From assembly GCA_937864895.1 (NCBI GenBank), contig CALMDF010000197.1, positions 1 to 5,258 of the forward strand: a stretch of 5,258 bases of DNA. Direction: 5' to 3'. The DNA comes from an uncultured Holophagales bacterium (GTDB taxonomy: Bacteria > Acidobacteriota > Thermoanaerobaculia > UBA5066). Position numbers and translations under genes: made by a program. The notes beneath the pieces were generated by a model. That model was not told the DNA's origin, made no database searches, and saw only the letters and a list, made by a program, of their open reading frames with translations. This document shows, piece after piece, positions 1 through 5,258 of the stretch. Position 1 is the stretch's first letter, and each line of letters opens with the position of its first letter.

Positions 1-79
1 GGGCCTCCCCCGGGCCGGTGAAGGACCGGCAGGCGAAGGTGCGGCCGTCTTCCAGGACGAGGACCGCGGGGGCGTCCAT
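1..79 (-). CDS. carA: Carbamoyl-phosphate synthase small subunit (N-terminal fragment, cut by window edge)
   Basis: Only the first 26 codons are present, reading from an ATG at 79-77 to the left edge. The translation contains AVLVLEDGRTFACRSF followed by TGPGEA. This matches the opening beta strands of CarA proteins, which typically begin with a 'LVLEDG..F.G.SFG..GEA' pattern just ahead of a 'GEVVFNT' segment lying outside this window. CarA is the glutamine amidotransferase subunit that delivers ammonia to CarB to make carbamoyl phosphate for pyrimidines and arginine. The ATG shares its A with the aroF stop codon (TGATG), so the two genes are probably co-transcribed and translationally coupled. 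The call rests on a short stretch only. The catalytic Cys-His-Glu triad of the amidotransferase domain is not visible here. Confidence 0.75.
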   Translation of the reverse strand, partial: MDAPAVLVLEDGRTFACRSFTGPGEA

Positions 80-1092
80 CAGAGCGTCCGGCCCACCGCC
101 GCGGCGATCGGCTGGAGGCGCGCCATCAGGTCGGAGAAGAGGGCCGGCGTCAGGGCCTGGGGGCCGTCGGAGAGCGCCAGCTCGGGCTGGTGGTGGACCT
201 CGATCGCGACGCCGTCGGCGCCGGCCGCGATCGACGCGAACGACATCGGGGCGACCTTGTGCCGCCGGCCGGTGCCGTGCGAGGGGTCGACGAGGATCGG
301 GAGGTGGGAGAGCCGCTCGACGGCGGGGATGACGGAGAGGTCGAGCGTGTTCCGCGTGAAGTCGCTGAACGTCCTGACGCCTCGCTCGCAGAGGACGACG
401 TTCGGGTTCCCCTCGGCCAGGACGTACTCGGCCGCGAGGAGGAACTCCTCGAGCGTCGCCGACATGCCGCGCTTCAGGAGGACCGGCTTGCCGATCCTCC
501 CGGCGGCCTTCAGGAGCTCGAAATTCTGCATGTTCCGCGCGCCGATCTGGAGGCAGTCGGCGTACTTCGCCACGACGTCGATCGAGGAGGTGTCGAGCGC
601 CTCGGTGACGACGGGGAGCCCCGTCTCCTCGCGGGCCGCCGCGAGAATCTTCAGCCCCTCCTCGCCGAGCCCCTGGAAGGAGTAGGGCGACGTGCGGGGC
701 TTGTAGGCCCCGCCGCGCAGGAGGTGGGCGCCGCGTGCCTTGACTTCCCTCGCGATCGTCACCGTCTGCTCGAGCGACTCGACGGCGCACGGGCCCGCGA
801 TGATCGCGAGGCGCTTCCCTCCCACGGGGACCCCCCCGATGGAGACGACGGTGTCATCCGGGTGGAACTCGCGCGAGACGAGCTTGTAGGGGTGGGAGAC
901 CTTGATGACCTCGAGGACGCCCGGGAGGTTCTCGAACGCCGTCGGCTCGACCGTCCCGCGGTTCCCGGTGATCCCCACCGCGGTCCGCTGCTCTCCCGGG
1001 ATGGGGTGGGCCTTCAGCCCCATCCGCTCCGCGGCGTCGACCACCCGGCCGACGTCGGCCGGGGTGGCGCTCCTGTCCATGACGATCAGCAC
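79..1092 (-). CDS. aroF: 3-deoxy-7-phosphoheptulonate (DAHP) synthase, Thermotoga-type with N-terminal regulatory domain
   Basis: The enzyme condenses phosphoenolpyruvate with erythrose 4-phosphate to DAHP, the first step of the shikimate pathway, in the cytosol. The 337 residues span a ferredoxin-like N-terminal domain (about 1-65) and a TIM-barrel catalytic domain (about 90-335). Family hallmarks seen are IIAGPCAVES (97-106), LRGGAYKPRTSPYSFQGLG (125-143), QIGARNMQN (182-190), LLKRGM (205-210) and LVDPSHGTGRR (267-277). The expected metal ligands are Cys102, His272, Glu298 and Asp309, the same positions as recalled for the Thermotoga maritima enzyme, which has almost the same length. In that enzyme the N-terminal domain mediates feedback inhibition by aromatic amino acids, so similar control is likely here (inference). 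The GTG start at 1092 was chosen because it restores the first beta strand (LIVMDRS) and has GGAGGG at 1107-1102, nine bases upstream. An ATG at 1080 would delete that strand. The gene is likely in an operon with the following carA-like gene. Confidence 0.96.
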   Translation of the reverse strand: MLIVMDRSATPADVGRVVDAAERMGLKAHPIPGEQRTAVGITGNRGTVEPTAFENLPGVLEVIKVSHPYKLVSREFHPDDTVVSIGGVPVGGKRLAIIAGPCAVESLEQTVTIAREVKARGAHLLRGGAYKPRTSPYSFQGLGEEGLKILAAAREETGLPVVTEALDTSSIDVVAKYADCLQIGARNMQNFELLKAAGRIGKPVLLKRGMSATLEEFLLAAEYVLAEGNPNVVLCERGVRTFSDFTRNTLDLSVIPAVERLSHLPILVDPSHGTGRRHKVAPMSFASIAAGADGVAIEVHHQPELALSDGPQALTPALFSDLMARLQPIAAAVGRTL

Positions 1093-1172
1093 GGCGTCTC
1101 GCCCTCCGGAACCGCTGTTTATACTTCATCGTGGCCCGCCGGGACCTCCCCGACGCGCCCGAGGAGGCTCCC
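1093..1172. promoter_or_regulatory. Divergent intergenic region with probable promoter(s)
   Basis: This 80-base gap separates the divergent aroF and secreted-protein genes. It contains TTTATACTTCAT (1118-1129), an AT-rich patch that stands out in a roughly 70% GC window. On the plus strand TATACT (1120-1125) matches the -10 consensus at five of six bases and would give a leader of about 40 bases to the ATG at 1173. On the minus strand TATAAA (1123-1118) could be a -10 for aroF with a leader of about 20 bases. No convincing -35 element is seen at 16-18 bases on either strand, so which gene (or both) it serves is unresolved. The region also holds the aroF ribosome binding site (1107-1102) and that of the plus-strand gene (GAGGAGG, 1161-1167). 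Confidence 0.45.
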
Positions 1173-1946
1173 ATGGCGATCCGGCGCTCGCTCACCCTCG
1201 CAGGTCTGGCTCTCGCAGGCTCGCTCCTCGCGGCGCTCCCCGCCCACGCGTACCTGATCATCCTGAAGGACGGCACCCGGATCGAGTCGGCCGACAAGCC
1301 GGTCGCCCAGGGCCGCAACTACCTCTTCCGCGACAAGCTGGGCGCCCGGAAGATGATCGCGATCAGCGAGGTCGACCCGCAGAAGACGGAGGCGGCCAAC
1401 AAGGAGAACTACCGGGACGCCTACATCCTCGGCGAGCCCGAGCCGATCAGGAAGGAGTCGGAGTCCGCCGCGAAGGCCCCGTCCCTCTCCGAGTACATCA
1501 AGCAGAACCGCAAGGCCGACATCTCGGCGCCACCCCCGGCCACGCCCGGGATCCCGGCCGCGGCCCCGGCCCCCCGGGAGGTCGAGAGGTCCGCGGGCCC
1601 CGGTCCGGGCGGGGTCCTCGACCCCACCGTCCAGGGGGCCTTCCTTCGCGCCTACGAGTCGGCCTCGGTCCGCGGGGCGCGCGTCTCCCAGGGCGGGCCG
1701 GGAACGATTCGCGTCCAGGCGGTGACCGACGGCGAGGCGATCGTCTTCGGCGCGCTCGTCGGAACGGCCCGGGGCATCAAGGAGTCGCGCGCGGCCGGGC
1801 GGGCGATCGACCGGGTCGAGCTCTACATGTCGACGAGCGCCGGCGAGAACGCGGGGAAGTTCCTCATCTCCGCCGAGGACGCCGACGCCCTCCTGAACGG
1901 AACGACCCCCCCGGCGAAGTTCTTCGTCGCGAACGTCCAGCTCTGA
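1173..1946 (+). CDS. Secreted two-part protein of unknown function
   Basis: The product has 257 residues. A clear Sec signal peptide occupies residues 1-26: positive RR at 4-5, a hydrophobic core from about 7 to 21, and a PAHA signal peptidase I site after residue 26. Mature part one (27-80) opens with YLIILKDGTRIES and reads as a small beta-rich domain of the 'LKDG..I.......G..Y.F' kind, which I have seen described only in hypothetical proteins. Residues 117-147 are a Pro/Ala/Gly-rich linker. Part two (about 149-257) begins LDPTVQGAFLRAYES and seems a folded alpha/beta region. I see no cysteines, catalytic motif or lipobox. The ATG at 1173 is preferred over an in-frame GTG at 1131 because GAGGAGG (1161-1167) sits five bases before it and the signal peptide then starts at once. 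It is the first gene of the plus-strand cluster. A periplasmic or extracellular location is inferred; the function is not recognised. Confidence 0.85.
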   Translation: MAIRRSLTLAGLALAGSLLAALPAHAYLIILKDGTRIESADKPVAQGRNYLFRDKLGARKMIAISEVDPQKTEAANKENYRDAYILGEPEPIRKESESAAKAPSLSEYIKQNRKADISAPPPATPGIPAAAPAPREVERSAGPGPGGVLDPTVQGAFLRAYESASVRGARVSQGGPGTIRVQAVTDGEAIVFGALVGTARGIKESRAAGRAIDRVELYMSTSAGENAGKFLISAEDADALLNGTTPPAKFFVANVQL

Positions 1947-1953
1947 GGCCTCC

Positions 1954-2286
1954 GTGGAGGCCGGGACCCTCGTCCTCGTCCACCTGCACTCGCCGAAGGA
2001 GAAGTACTGGGGCGTCCTCTGCGCCCTCACCCCGGCCGGGGTGACGGTCCGCGGCATCGACGTCGCCCTCTTCGACGACTGGGCGAGGCAGTACCTCGCG
2101 GGCGGCGAGCCGGAGCTCGGGGCTGCGACCCTCTTCTTCCCCCTTCACCGGGTGGAGAAGATGTTCGAGGATGCCCGCGTCGGGACGGTCGCCGCGTACC
2201 ACGAGAGGTTCTTCGAAATGGTGGGGCGGGACGTCCGCGACGTCCTTCGCCTCGAGACCGGGCGGCCCGAGGGGCCGCTCCAGTAG
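1954..2286 (+). CDS. Conserved-looking hypothetical protein, 110 residues
   Basis: This is a cytosolic-looking protein with no signal peptide or membrane segment. It opens with a strand-rich half (GTLVLVHLHSPKEKYWGVL at 4-22, then AGVTVRGIDVALFDDWARQ) and continues with a helical, charged half containing FFPLHRVEKMFED (61-73) and ERFFEMVGRDVRDVL. The alternation of hydrophobic residues and the high GC at third codon positions support real coding. The pattern of a strand pair followed by a 'D..F.DWARQ' helix resembles a small unannotated family that I associate with Acidobacteriota, but this is memory rather than a search. The GTG start is seven bases after the previous stop, with GAGG (1945-1948) overlapping that stop, which suggests coupled translation in an operon. 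Function unknown. Confidence 0.8.
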   Translation: MEAGTLVLVHLHSPKEKYWGVLCALTPAGVTVRGIDVALFDDWARQYLAGGEPELGAATLFFPLHRVEKMFEDARVGTVAAYHERFFEMVGRDVRDVLRLETGRPEGPLQ

Positions 2287-2294
2287 GAGGTTTC

Positions 2295-2510
2295 GTGGCC
2301 GATCTCGTCTGGCAGCTCCGAAAGGGACCGGAAGGGGCCCCCTACGCGTTCGCGGCGTTCAGCAAGGCCGAGAAGCGGACGAACTTCTTCGACAAGATCG
2401 AGGACCTCCGGGGTTTCCTCGCGAAGCACGGGGCATCCGCCGAGGACGCCGGGGCGCTCGCCGCCCGCGTCGAGGCGGGCGAGACGGTCTCGATCACCCT
2501 CCCGAAGTAG
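2295..2510 (+). CDS. Small hypothetical protein, 71 residues
   Basis: This is a short, soluble, charged protein. It begins MADLVWQLRKGPEG, has a central aromatic/basic stretch (FAAFSKAEKRTNFFDKIEDL, about 19-38), and ends in a helix followed by a final strand, VSITLPK. There is no signal peptide, membrane segment, cysteine or recognisable motif. Support for translation is strong for its size: AGGAGG (2285-2290) lies four bases before the GTG start and overlaps the upstream TAG stop, and third positions are almost all G or C. The placement eight bases after one gene and 30 bases before the metallopeptidase puts it in the same operon. Its role is unknown; a DNA-binding or partner-protein function is possible but not shown by the sequence. 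Confidence 0.75.
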   Translation: MADLVWQLRKGPEGAPYAFAAFSKAEKRTNFFDKIEDLRGFLAKHGASAEDAGALAARVEAGETVSITLPK

Positions 2511-2540
2511 ACGGCCCGCCCGGGAAAGGGAGAATCGCCC

Positions 2541-4664
2541 ATGGCCCTCCGCCGGGCAGCCGCCCGCGTCGTCCTCGCGGCCTTCGCTGCCGCCCTCCTC
2601 GCGCCGTCGCGGCCGGCGAGCGGCGAGGGCGTGCCTCCCGCGCCGAACCCCTTCCTCGCCGCCGCCGACCTCGCCGTCGGGACGTCGAGCCGCCAGGTTC
2701 GGGGCCTGAGGCTCGCCGTCGGCGCGGGGACGGCGCTCCTCGCCGAGGGCTCGGCGGCGCTCGTCACCGGGCCGGACGGCGTTCCCGCGGGGCTCTTCCT
2801 CTCCGGAAAGGGGACGTTCGAGTACGCCTCGAAGGACCCGCGCGAGCATTCCGCCGTCCGCTGGGCGGTGAAGAAGAACACCTCCCTCTCCCCCGCCTCC
2901 TCCGAGGCGGGCCTCGTCGTGAAGGACTCGTTCGCGACGCTCCTCTGGCTCGCTTCGGGCGCGCCGCTCCCCGAGCTCCCCGCCGGCGAGCCCGGCCCTT
3001 CCCTCGCCGACGCCTTCGGGAAGCACCGTGCCCGCTTCGCGCGGATCCAGGAGCCCCCGTTCTCCCACCTCCTCTCCGCGGCGAGACGGGACGCCCCCGC
3101 GCGCCCCGTCGTGAGGGCCGAGGCGACGGGCGGCAGGGAGGACCTCGTCTTCCTCCACGACGCCCTCGAGGCGGGGCGCGAGAGCCTCTCGACGAGCGGC
3201 CGCCTCCAGCTGCGGCTCCGCTACGGGGACGACCGCCCCTGGGCGATCCTCCTCGCGGAGCAGCCGCTGGCGGGGGACCTCTTCGACCCGCCCGAGCCGC
3301 GCGCCGCCCTCACCCACGTCGACCTCTCCCTCACCGCCTCCGCCGGAACCGGCGCGTCGATCTCCGTGACGGAGACGTTTCAGGCCCGGCGCGGGGCGGT
3401 CGGCACCCTCCTCCTCGACCTTCTCGACACGGCCGAGGTCCAGACCGGGTCGAGCCTCATCGAGACGGAGATGTCCTGGAGCGTCCGCCAGCGGCGCCAG
3501 CGGATCGAGGAGCGGCCGGTCCGGGTCACGGGGGTCTTCGACGACGCCGGCCGCCCGCTCCCGTTCGACCACCGGAACGACCAGGTGGCCGTCGCCCTCG
3601 CCGCGCCCGTCGCGGAGGGCAAGAGCGTCCGCGTGCGCTTCGAGCTCGAGGGCGGGCTCCTCGTCCGCCCCCTCGACAACAACTACTGGATCCTGGGGAC
3701 GCAGCCCTGGTTCCCGCTCCCGGGCCTCGCCGCGCAGGCGTTCACGGCGCGCGTGACGGTCAGGGTGAAGAAGCCGTTCCGCCCGATCGCCCCGGGCACG
3801 ACCGTCCGTCGCGCCGAGGAGGGGGACTCCCACGTCGTCGAGACGCGCCTCGAGAAGCCCGTCCAGTACCTCACGATCCTCGCGGGCGCCTTCGACTGGG
3901 AAGAGGAGACGAAGGACGGCGTCACCCTCCGCGTCGCCTCGCACGGCGGGAGGAACCCCACCGCGTACCGGAGCCTCCTCGACCTCGGCTTCGCGACGAC
4001 CGGCTTCTTCGAGGTCTTCCTCGGGAAGATGCCGGTGAGGGAGCTGACGATCGTCGAGCAGGCGTCGTGGGGGATGGGGCAGTCGCCGGCGGGCCTTCTC
4101 CTCATCACGAGCGAGGCCTTCAACCCGATGGGAAAGGGCGCGTACCGCCGCGCCGCCGCGGGCGTGAACGAGCGCTTCGCCCACGAGCTCGCCCACCAGT
4201 GGTGGGGCCACGGGGTCAGGATGCCCTCCCTCTCCGAGCAGTGGCTCTCCGAGTCGTTCGCGGAATACTGCTCGGCCTTCTTCATCCGCAGGGTGGCCGG
4301 GTCGCAGAGCTACGACCTCTACCTCAACCTCTGGCGGACCCGCGCGAAGGAGACGAAGGGCTCCGTCCCAATCCTCCTCGCCCACCGCCTCCGCGCCAGG
4401 AGCGACCAGCTCCAGGCCGAGCGCCTGAGGTCGCAGCTCCTCTACGCCCGGGGTCCGCTCGTCCTGGCGGCGATCCACGCCGAGATCGGGGACGAGGCGT
4501 TCCTCACGTTCCTCTCGAACGTCCAGTCGACGCTCGGCGGCGGGAACGGCTCGACCCGCCAGGTCGAGGAGGTCCTCGAGGCCGTCACGGAGAAGGACTG
4601 GACGCCCTTCTTCGACCTCTACGTCCGCGGCGAGGCGATCCCGGAGGTCCCTTCGGCGAAGTAG
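2541..4664 (+). CDS. Secreted M1-family-like zinc metallopeptidase
   Basis: The 707-residue product has an N-terminal export signal (basic RR at 4-5, hydrophobic 9-21, likely cleavage near residue 28 after ASG). Residues of about 30-250 form an N-terminal region I do not recognise. From about 255 a beta-rich segment typical of the M1 N-terminal domain begins (VDLSLTASAGT onward). The gluzincin site is intact: HELAH at 548-552 with Glu571 exactly 18 residues after the second His, giving HExxH-x18-E. Tyr635 in LLYARGP sits where M1 enzymes carry the transition-state Tyr. The GxMEN motif that anchors the substrate amino terminus is replaced by WGMGQSPAG (510-518), with no Glu. It is therefore a zinc peptidase by fold, but classic aminopeptidase activity is uncertain. 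The C-terminal part is short, without a long ARM-type domain. The ATG at 2541 follows GGGAGA (2528-2533). It is last in the plus-strand cluster and faces the epimerase gene 24 bases away. Confidence 0.9.
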   Translation: MALRRAAARVVLAAFAAALLAPSRPASGEGVPPAPNPFLAAADLAVGTSSRQVRGLRLAVGAGTALLAEGSAALVTGPDGVPAGLFLSGKGTFEYASKDPREHSAVRWAVKKNTSLSPASSEAGLVVKDSFATLLWLASGAPLPELPAGEPGPSLADAFGKHRARFARIQEPPFSHLLSAARRDAPARPVVRAEATGGREDLVFLHDALEAGRESLSTSGRLQLRLRYGDDRPWAILLAEQPLAGDLFDPPEPRAALTHVDLSLTASAGTGASISVTETFQARRGAVGTLLLDLLDTAEVQTGSSLIETEMSWSVRQRRQRIEERPVRVTGVFDDAGRPLPFDHRNDQVAVALAAPVAEGKSVRVRFELEGGLLVRPLDNNYWILGTQPWFPLPGLAAQAFTARVTVRVKKPFRPIAPGTTVRRAEEGDSHVVETRLEKPVQYLTILAGAFDWEEETKDGVTLRVASHGGRNPTAYRSLLDLGFATTGFFEVFLGKMPVRELTIVEQASWGMGQSPAGLLLITSEAFNPMGKGAYRRAAAGVNERFAHELAHQWWGHGVRMPSLSEQWLSESFAEYCSAFFIRRVAGSQSYDLYLNLWRTRAKETKGSVPILLAHRLRARSDQLQAERLRSQLLYARGPLVLAAIHAEIGDEAFLTFLSNVQSTLGGGNGSTRQVEEVLEAVTEKDWTPFFDLYVRGEAIPEVPSAK

Positions 4665-4688
4665 CGGGCCGGCTCGCCGCCCCCCGCT
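4663..4688. other. Possible stem-loop between convergent gene ends
   Basis: AGCGGG (4663-4668) is complementary to CCCGCT (4683-4688), giving a six-pair stem around a 14-base GC-rich loop in the 24-base gap between the peptidase stop and the epimerase stop. It overlaps both stop codons and could read on either strand. No T-run follows on either side, so it is not a canonical intrinsic terminator. In sequence this GC-rich a hairpin of this size can arise by chance. Confidence 0.25.
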
Positions 4689-5258
4689 TCAGTGCCCCGG
4701 CTGCGACAGCTCCAGGAGGACGCCCCCGGTCGATGCGGGGTGCACGAACGCCACGAGGCATCCGTGGGCCCCCTCGAACGGCGTCTCGTTCACGAGCCTC
4801 ACGCCCGCGGCCTTCAGCTTCGCGAGGGTCGCGGCGACGTCGGACACCTCGAGGCAGACGTGGTGGAGCCCGGGGCCCTTCTTCTCGAGGAACTTCGCGA
4901 TGGGGCTCTCGGGCGCGGTCGGCTCGAGGAGCTCGAGGCTCGACTCCCCCACCGGGCGGAACGACGTGATCACCTTCTGCGAGGCGACCTCCTCGCGGTG
5001 CTCCTCGCCGAGGCCGAGGAGGTCCCAGAAAGAGCCCCCGCCGTCGACGGACGCGACCGCGAGCCCGAGGTGCGAGATCCGCCTCACGCCTTCCTTCGGC
5101 GCGGCGGGCCCGCCGTTCCCGCGCAGCGTCTCGAGGAGGGCCTCGGCGGCGCGGAACGGGTCCTCGCTCCGGGCCTCGATCCGCCCCGCCCACGCGGCGA
5201 TGGACGCCTCGTCGCCGGAGAGGCCTGGAGCACCCAGCGCGAGGTCCGCCTCCGCCTC
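4689..5258 (-). CDS. mce: Methylmalonyl-CoA epimerase domain, at the end of a longer reading frame (possible MeaB fusion; 5' end outside window)
   Basis: The last 132 residues (from 5087 down) are a glyoxalase/VOC-fold methylmalonyl-CoA epimerase, which interconverts (2S)- and (2R)-methylmalonyl-CoA between propionyl-CoA carboxylase and the B12-dependent mutase. Counting from the codon at 5087, hallmarks are ISHLGLAV (His6), LELLEPTAPESPIAKFLEKKG (start Leu51, Glu52), GLHHVCLEV (73-81), and HPASTGGVLLEL (116-127, Glu126). His6, Glu52, one of His75/His76 and Glu126 are the probable metal ligands. This length equals a complete family member. However, the same frame has no stop from 5088 to 5258. 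Those 57 codons keep G or C in almost every third position and encode SEDPFRAAEALLETL, then a Gly/Pro/Ala-rich stretch. That resembles the MeaB (ArgK-type GTPase) C-terminus plus a linker. The alternative is a separate start at GTG 5087 with AAGGAAGG just before it. The epimerase call is firm; the fusion is inferred. Confidence 0.88.
   Translation of the reverse strand, partial: EAEADLALGAPGLSGDEASIAAWAGRIEARSEDPFRAAEALLETLRGNGGPAAPKEGVRRISHLGLAVASVDGGGSFWDLLGLGEEHREEVASQKVITSFRPVGESSLELLEPTAPESPIAKFLEKKGPGLHHVCLEVSDVAATLAKLKAAGVRLVNETPFEGAHGCLVAFVHPASTGGVLLELSQPGH
5085..5097 (-). promoter_or_regulatory. Possible internal start of the epimerase: purine-rich site plus GTG
   Basis: Read on the minus strand, GAAGGAAGGC (5097-5088) directly precedes GTG (5087-5085), and the epimerase fold begins three codons later. 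The spacing from AAGGA to the GTG is about four bases, slightly short. It could yield a stand-alone 132-residue epimerase even if a longer fusion is also made. The same purine-rich bases encode Pro-Lys-Glu-Gly in the open frame, so the resemblance to a ribosome binding site may be accidental. Confidence 0.35.

Noticed and set aside
1131..1172. Earlier GTG start for the secreted protein, adding 14 residues
   Set aside because: The extra residues (ARRDLPDAPEEAP) would precede the signal peptide awkwardly, and the strong GAGGAGG site is placed for the ATG at 1173.
190..1257. Plus-strand open frame of 355 codons opposite aroF
   Set aside because: The minus strand carries all DAHP synthase motifs and metal ligands. 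This frame is Arg/Asp/Val-rich with no motif.
1119..2057. Minus-strand open frame of 312 codons opposite the secreted protein
   Set aside because: Low-complexity Arg/Gly/Asp composition. The opposite strand has a signal peptide, a strong ribosome binding site and good codon usage.
2145..4478. Long minus-strand open frame of 777 codons opposite the metallopeptidase
   Set aside because: Its product is almost entirely Arg, Glu, Gly, Ala, Leu and Val in low-complexity runs, without motifs. It is the mirror of a GC-rich coding gene that has a perfect HExxH-x18-E site on the other strand.
4665..4690. Bidirectional intrinsic terminator between the convergent genes
   Set aside because: A short GC stem exists but there is no T-run on either side, so it is listed only as a possible stem-loop.
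2171..4969. Plus-strand open frame of 932 codons running through several genes
   Set aside because: The translation is dominated by Arg, Pro and Gly, crosses genes with real motifs and even the convergent gene end, and has no conserved segment. It is a frame shadow caused by high GC.
5084..5258. Upstream gene ending at TGA overlapping GTG (GTGA) in the second minus-strand frame, which would make the epimerase a separate gene
   Set aside because: The overlap geometry is attractive, but that frame translates as an Arg/Pro/Ser-rich string with poorer third-position GC. The frame shared with the epimerase looks far more like protein.
1..5258. CRISPR array, tRNA or rRNA gene, insertion sequence, toxin-antitoxin pair or defence system
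   Set aside because: No regularly spaced direct repeats, cloverleaf-like segment, transposase motif, terminal inverted repeats or recognised toxin/defence motifs were seen. The 110/71-residue pair does not match known toxin-antitoxin families.

Overview
This is a gene-dense, very GC-rich window (about 70% G+C by eye, with G or C in nearly every third codon position). It comes from a bacterial chromosome. No rRNA, tRNA, CRISPR array, insertion sequence or phage gene was seen, and no gene-free stretch exceeds about 80 bases. The enzymes are core metabolism, and the unknown genes have the look of GC-rich Acidobacteriota or a similar poorly sampled phylum. That placement is an impression from the protein style, not a search result.

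Layout. (1) On the minus strand, 1092 to 1 holds aroF, a DAHP synthase of the Thermotoga type and first enzyme of the shikimate pathway. Its stop codon overlaps by one base the start of what looks like carA, the carbamoyl-phosphate synthase small subunit, which is cut by the left edge. (2) An 80-base divergent gap (1093-1172) contains a rare AT-rich patch, the likely promoter region. (3) On the plus strand, 1173 to 4664 is a tight four-gene cluster with gaps of 7, 8 and 30 bases. It encodes a secreted two-part protein of unknown function, a 110-residue unknown protein, a 71-residue unknown protein and a secreted zinc metallopeptidase related to family M1. (4) Converging on it from the right edge is a minus-strand reading frame (5258 to 4689) whose last 132 residues are methylmalonyl-CoA epimerase. 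This frame stays open to the window edge, and the residues before the epimerase resemble the C-terminus of the mutase chaperone GTPase MeaB, so the gene may encode a MeaB-epimerase fusion.

The aroF/carA pair belongs to aromatic amino acid and carbamoyl-phosphate biosynthesis. The epimerase belongs to propionate/methylmalonyl-CoA metabolism. The central cluster is the least explained part: two of its products carry export signals and one is a probable protease, so a cell-envelope or extracellular role is reasonable, but its function cannot be read from sequence. I did not find a clearly new defence or mobile system. The best leads are the possible fusion, the atypical M1 active site and the small unknown genes beside it.
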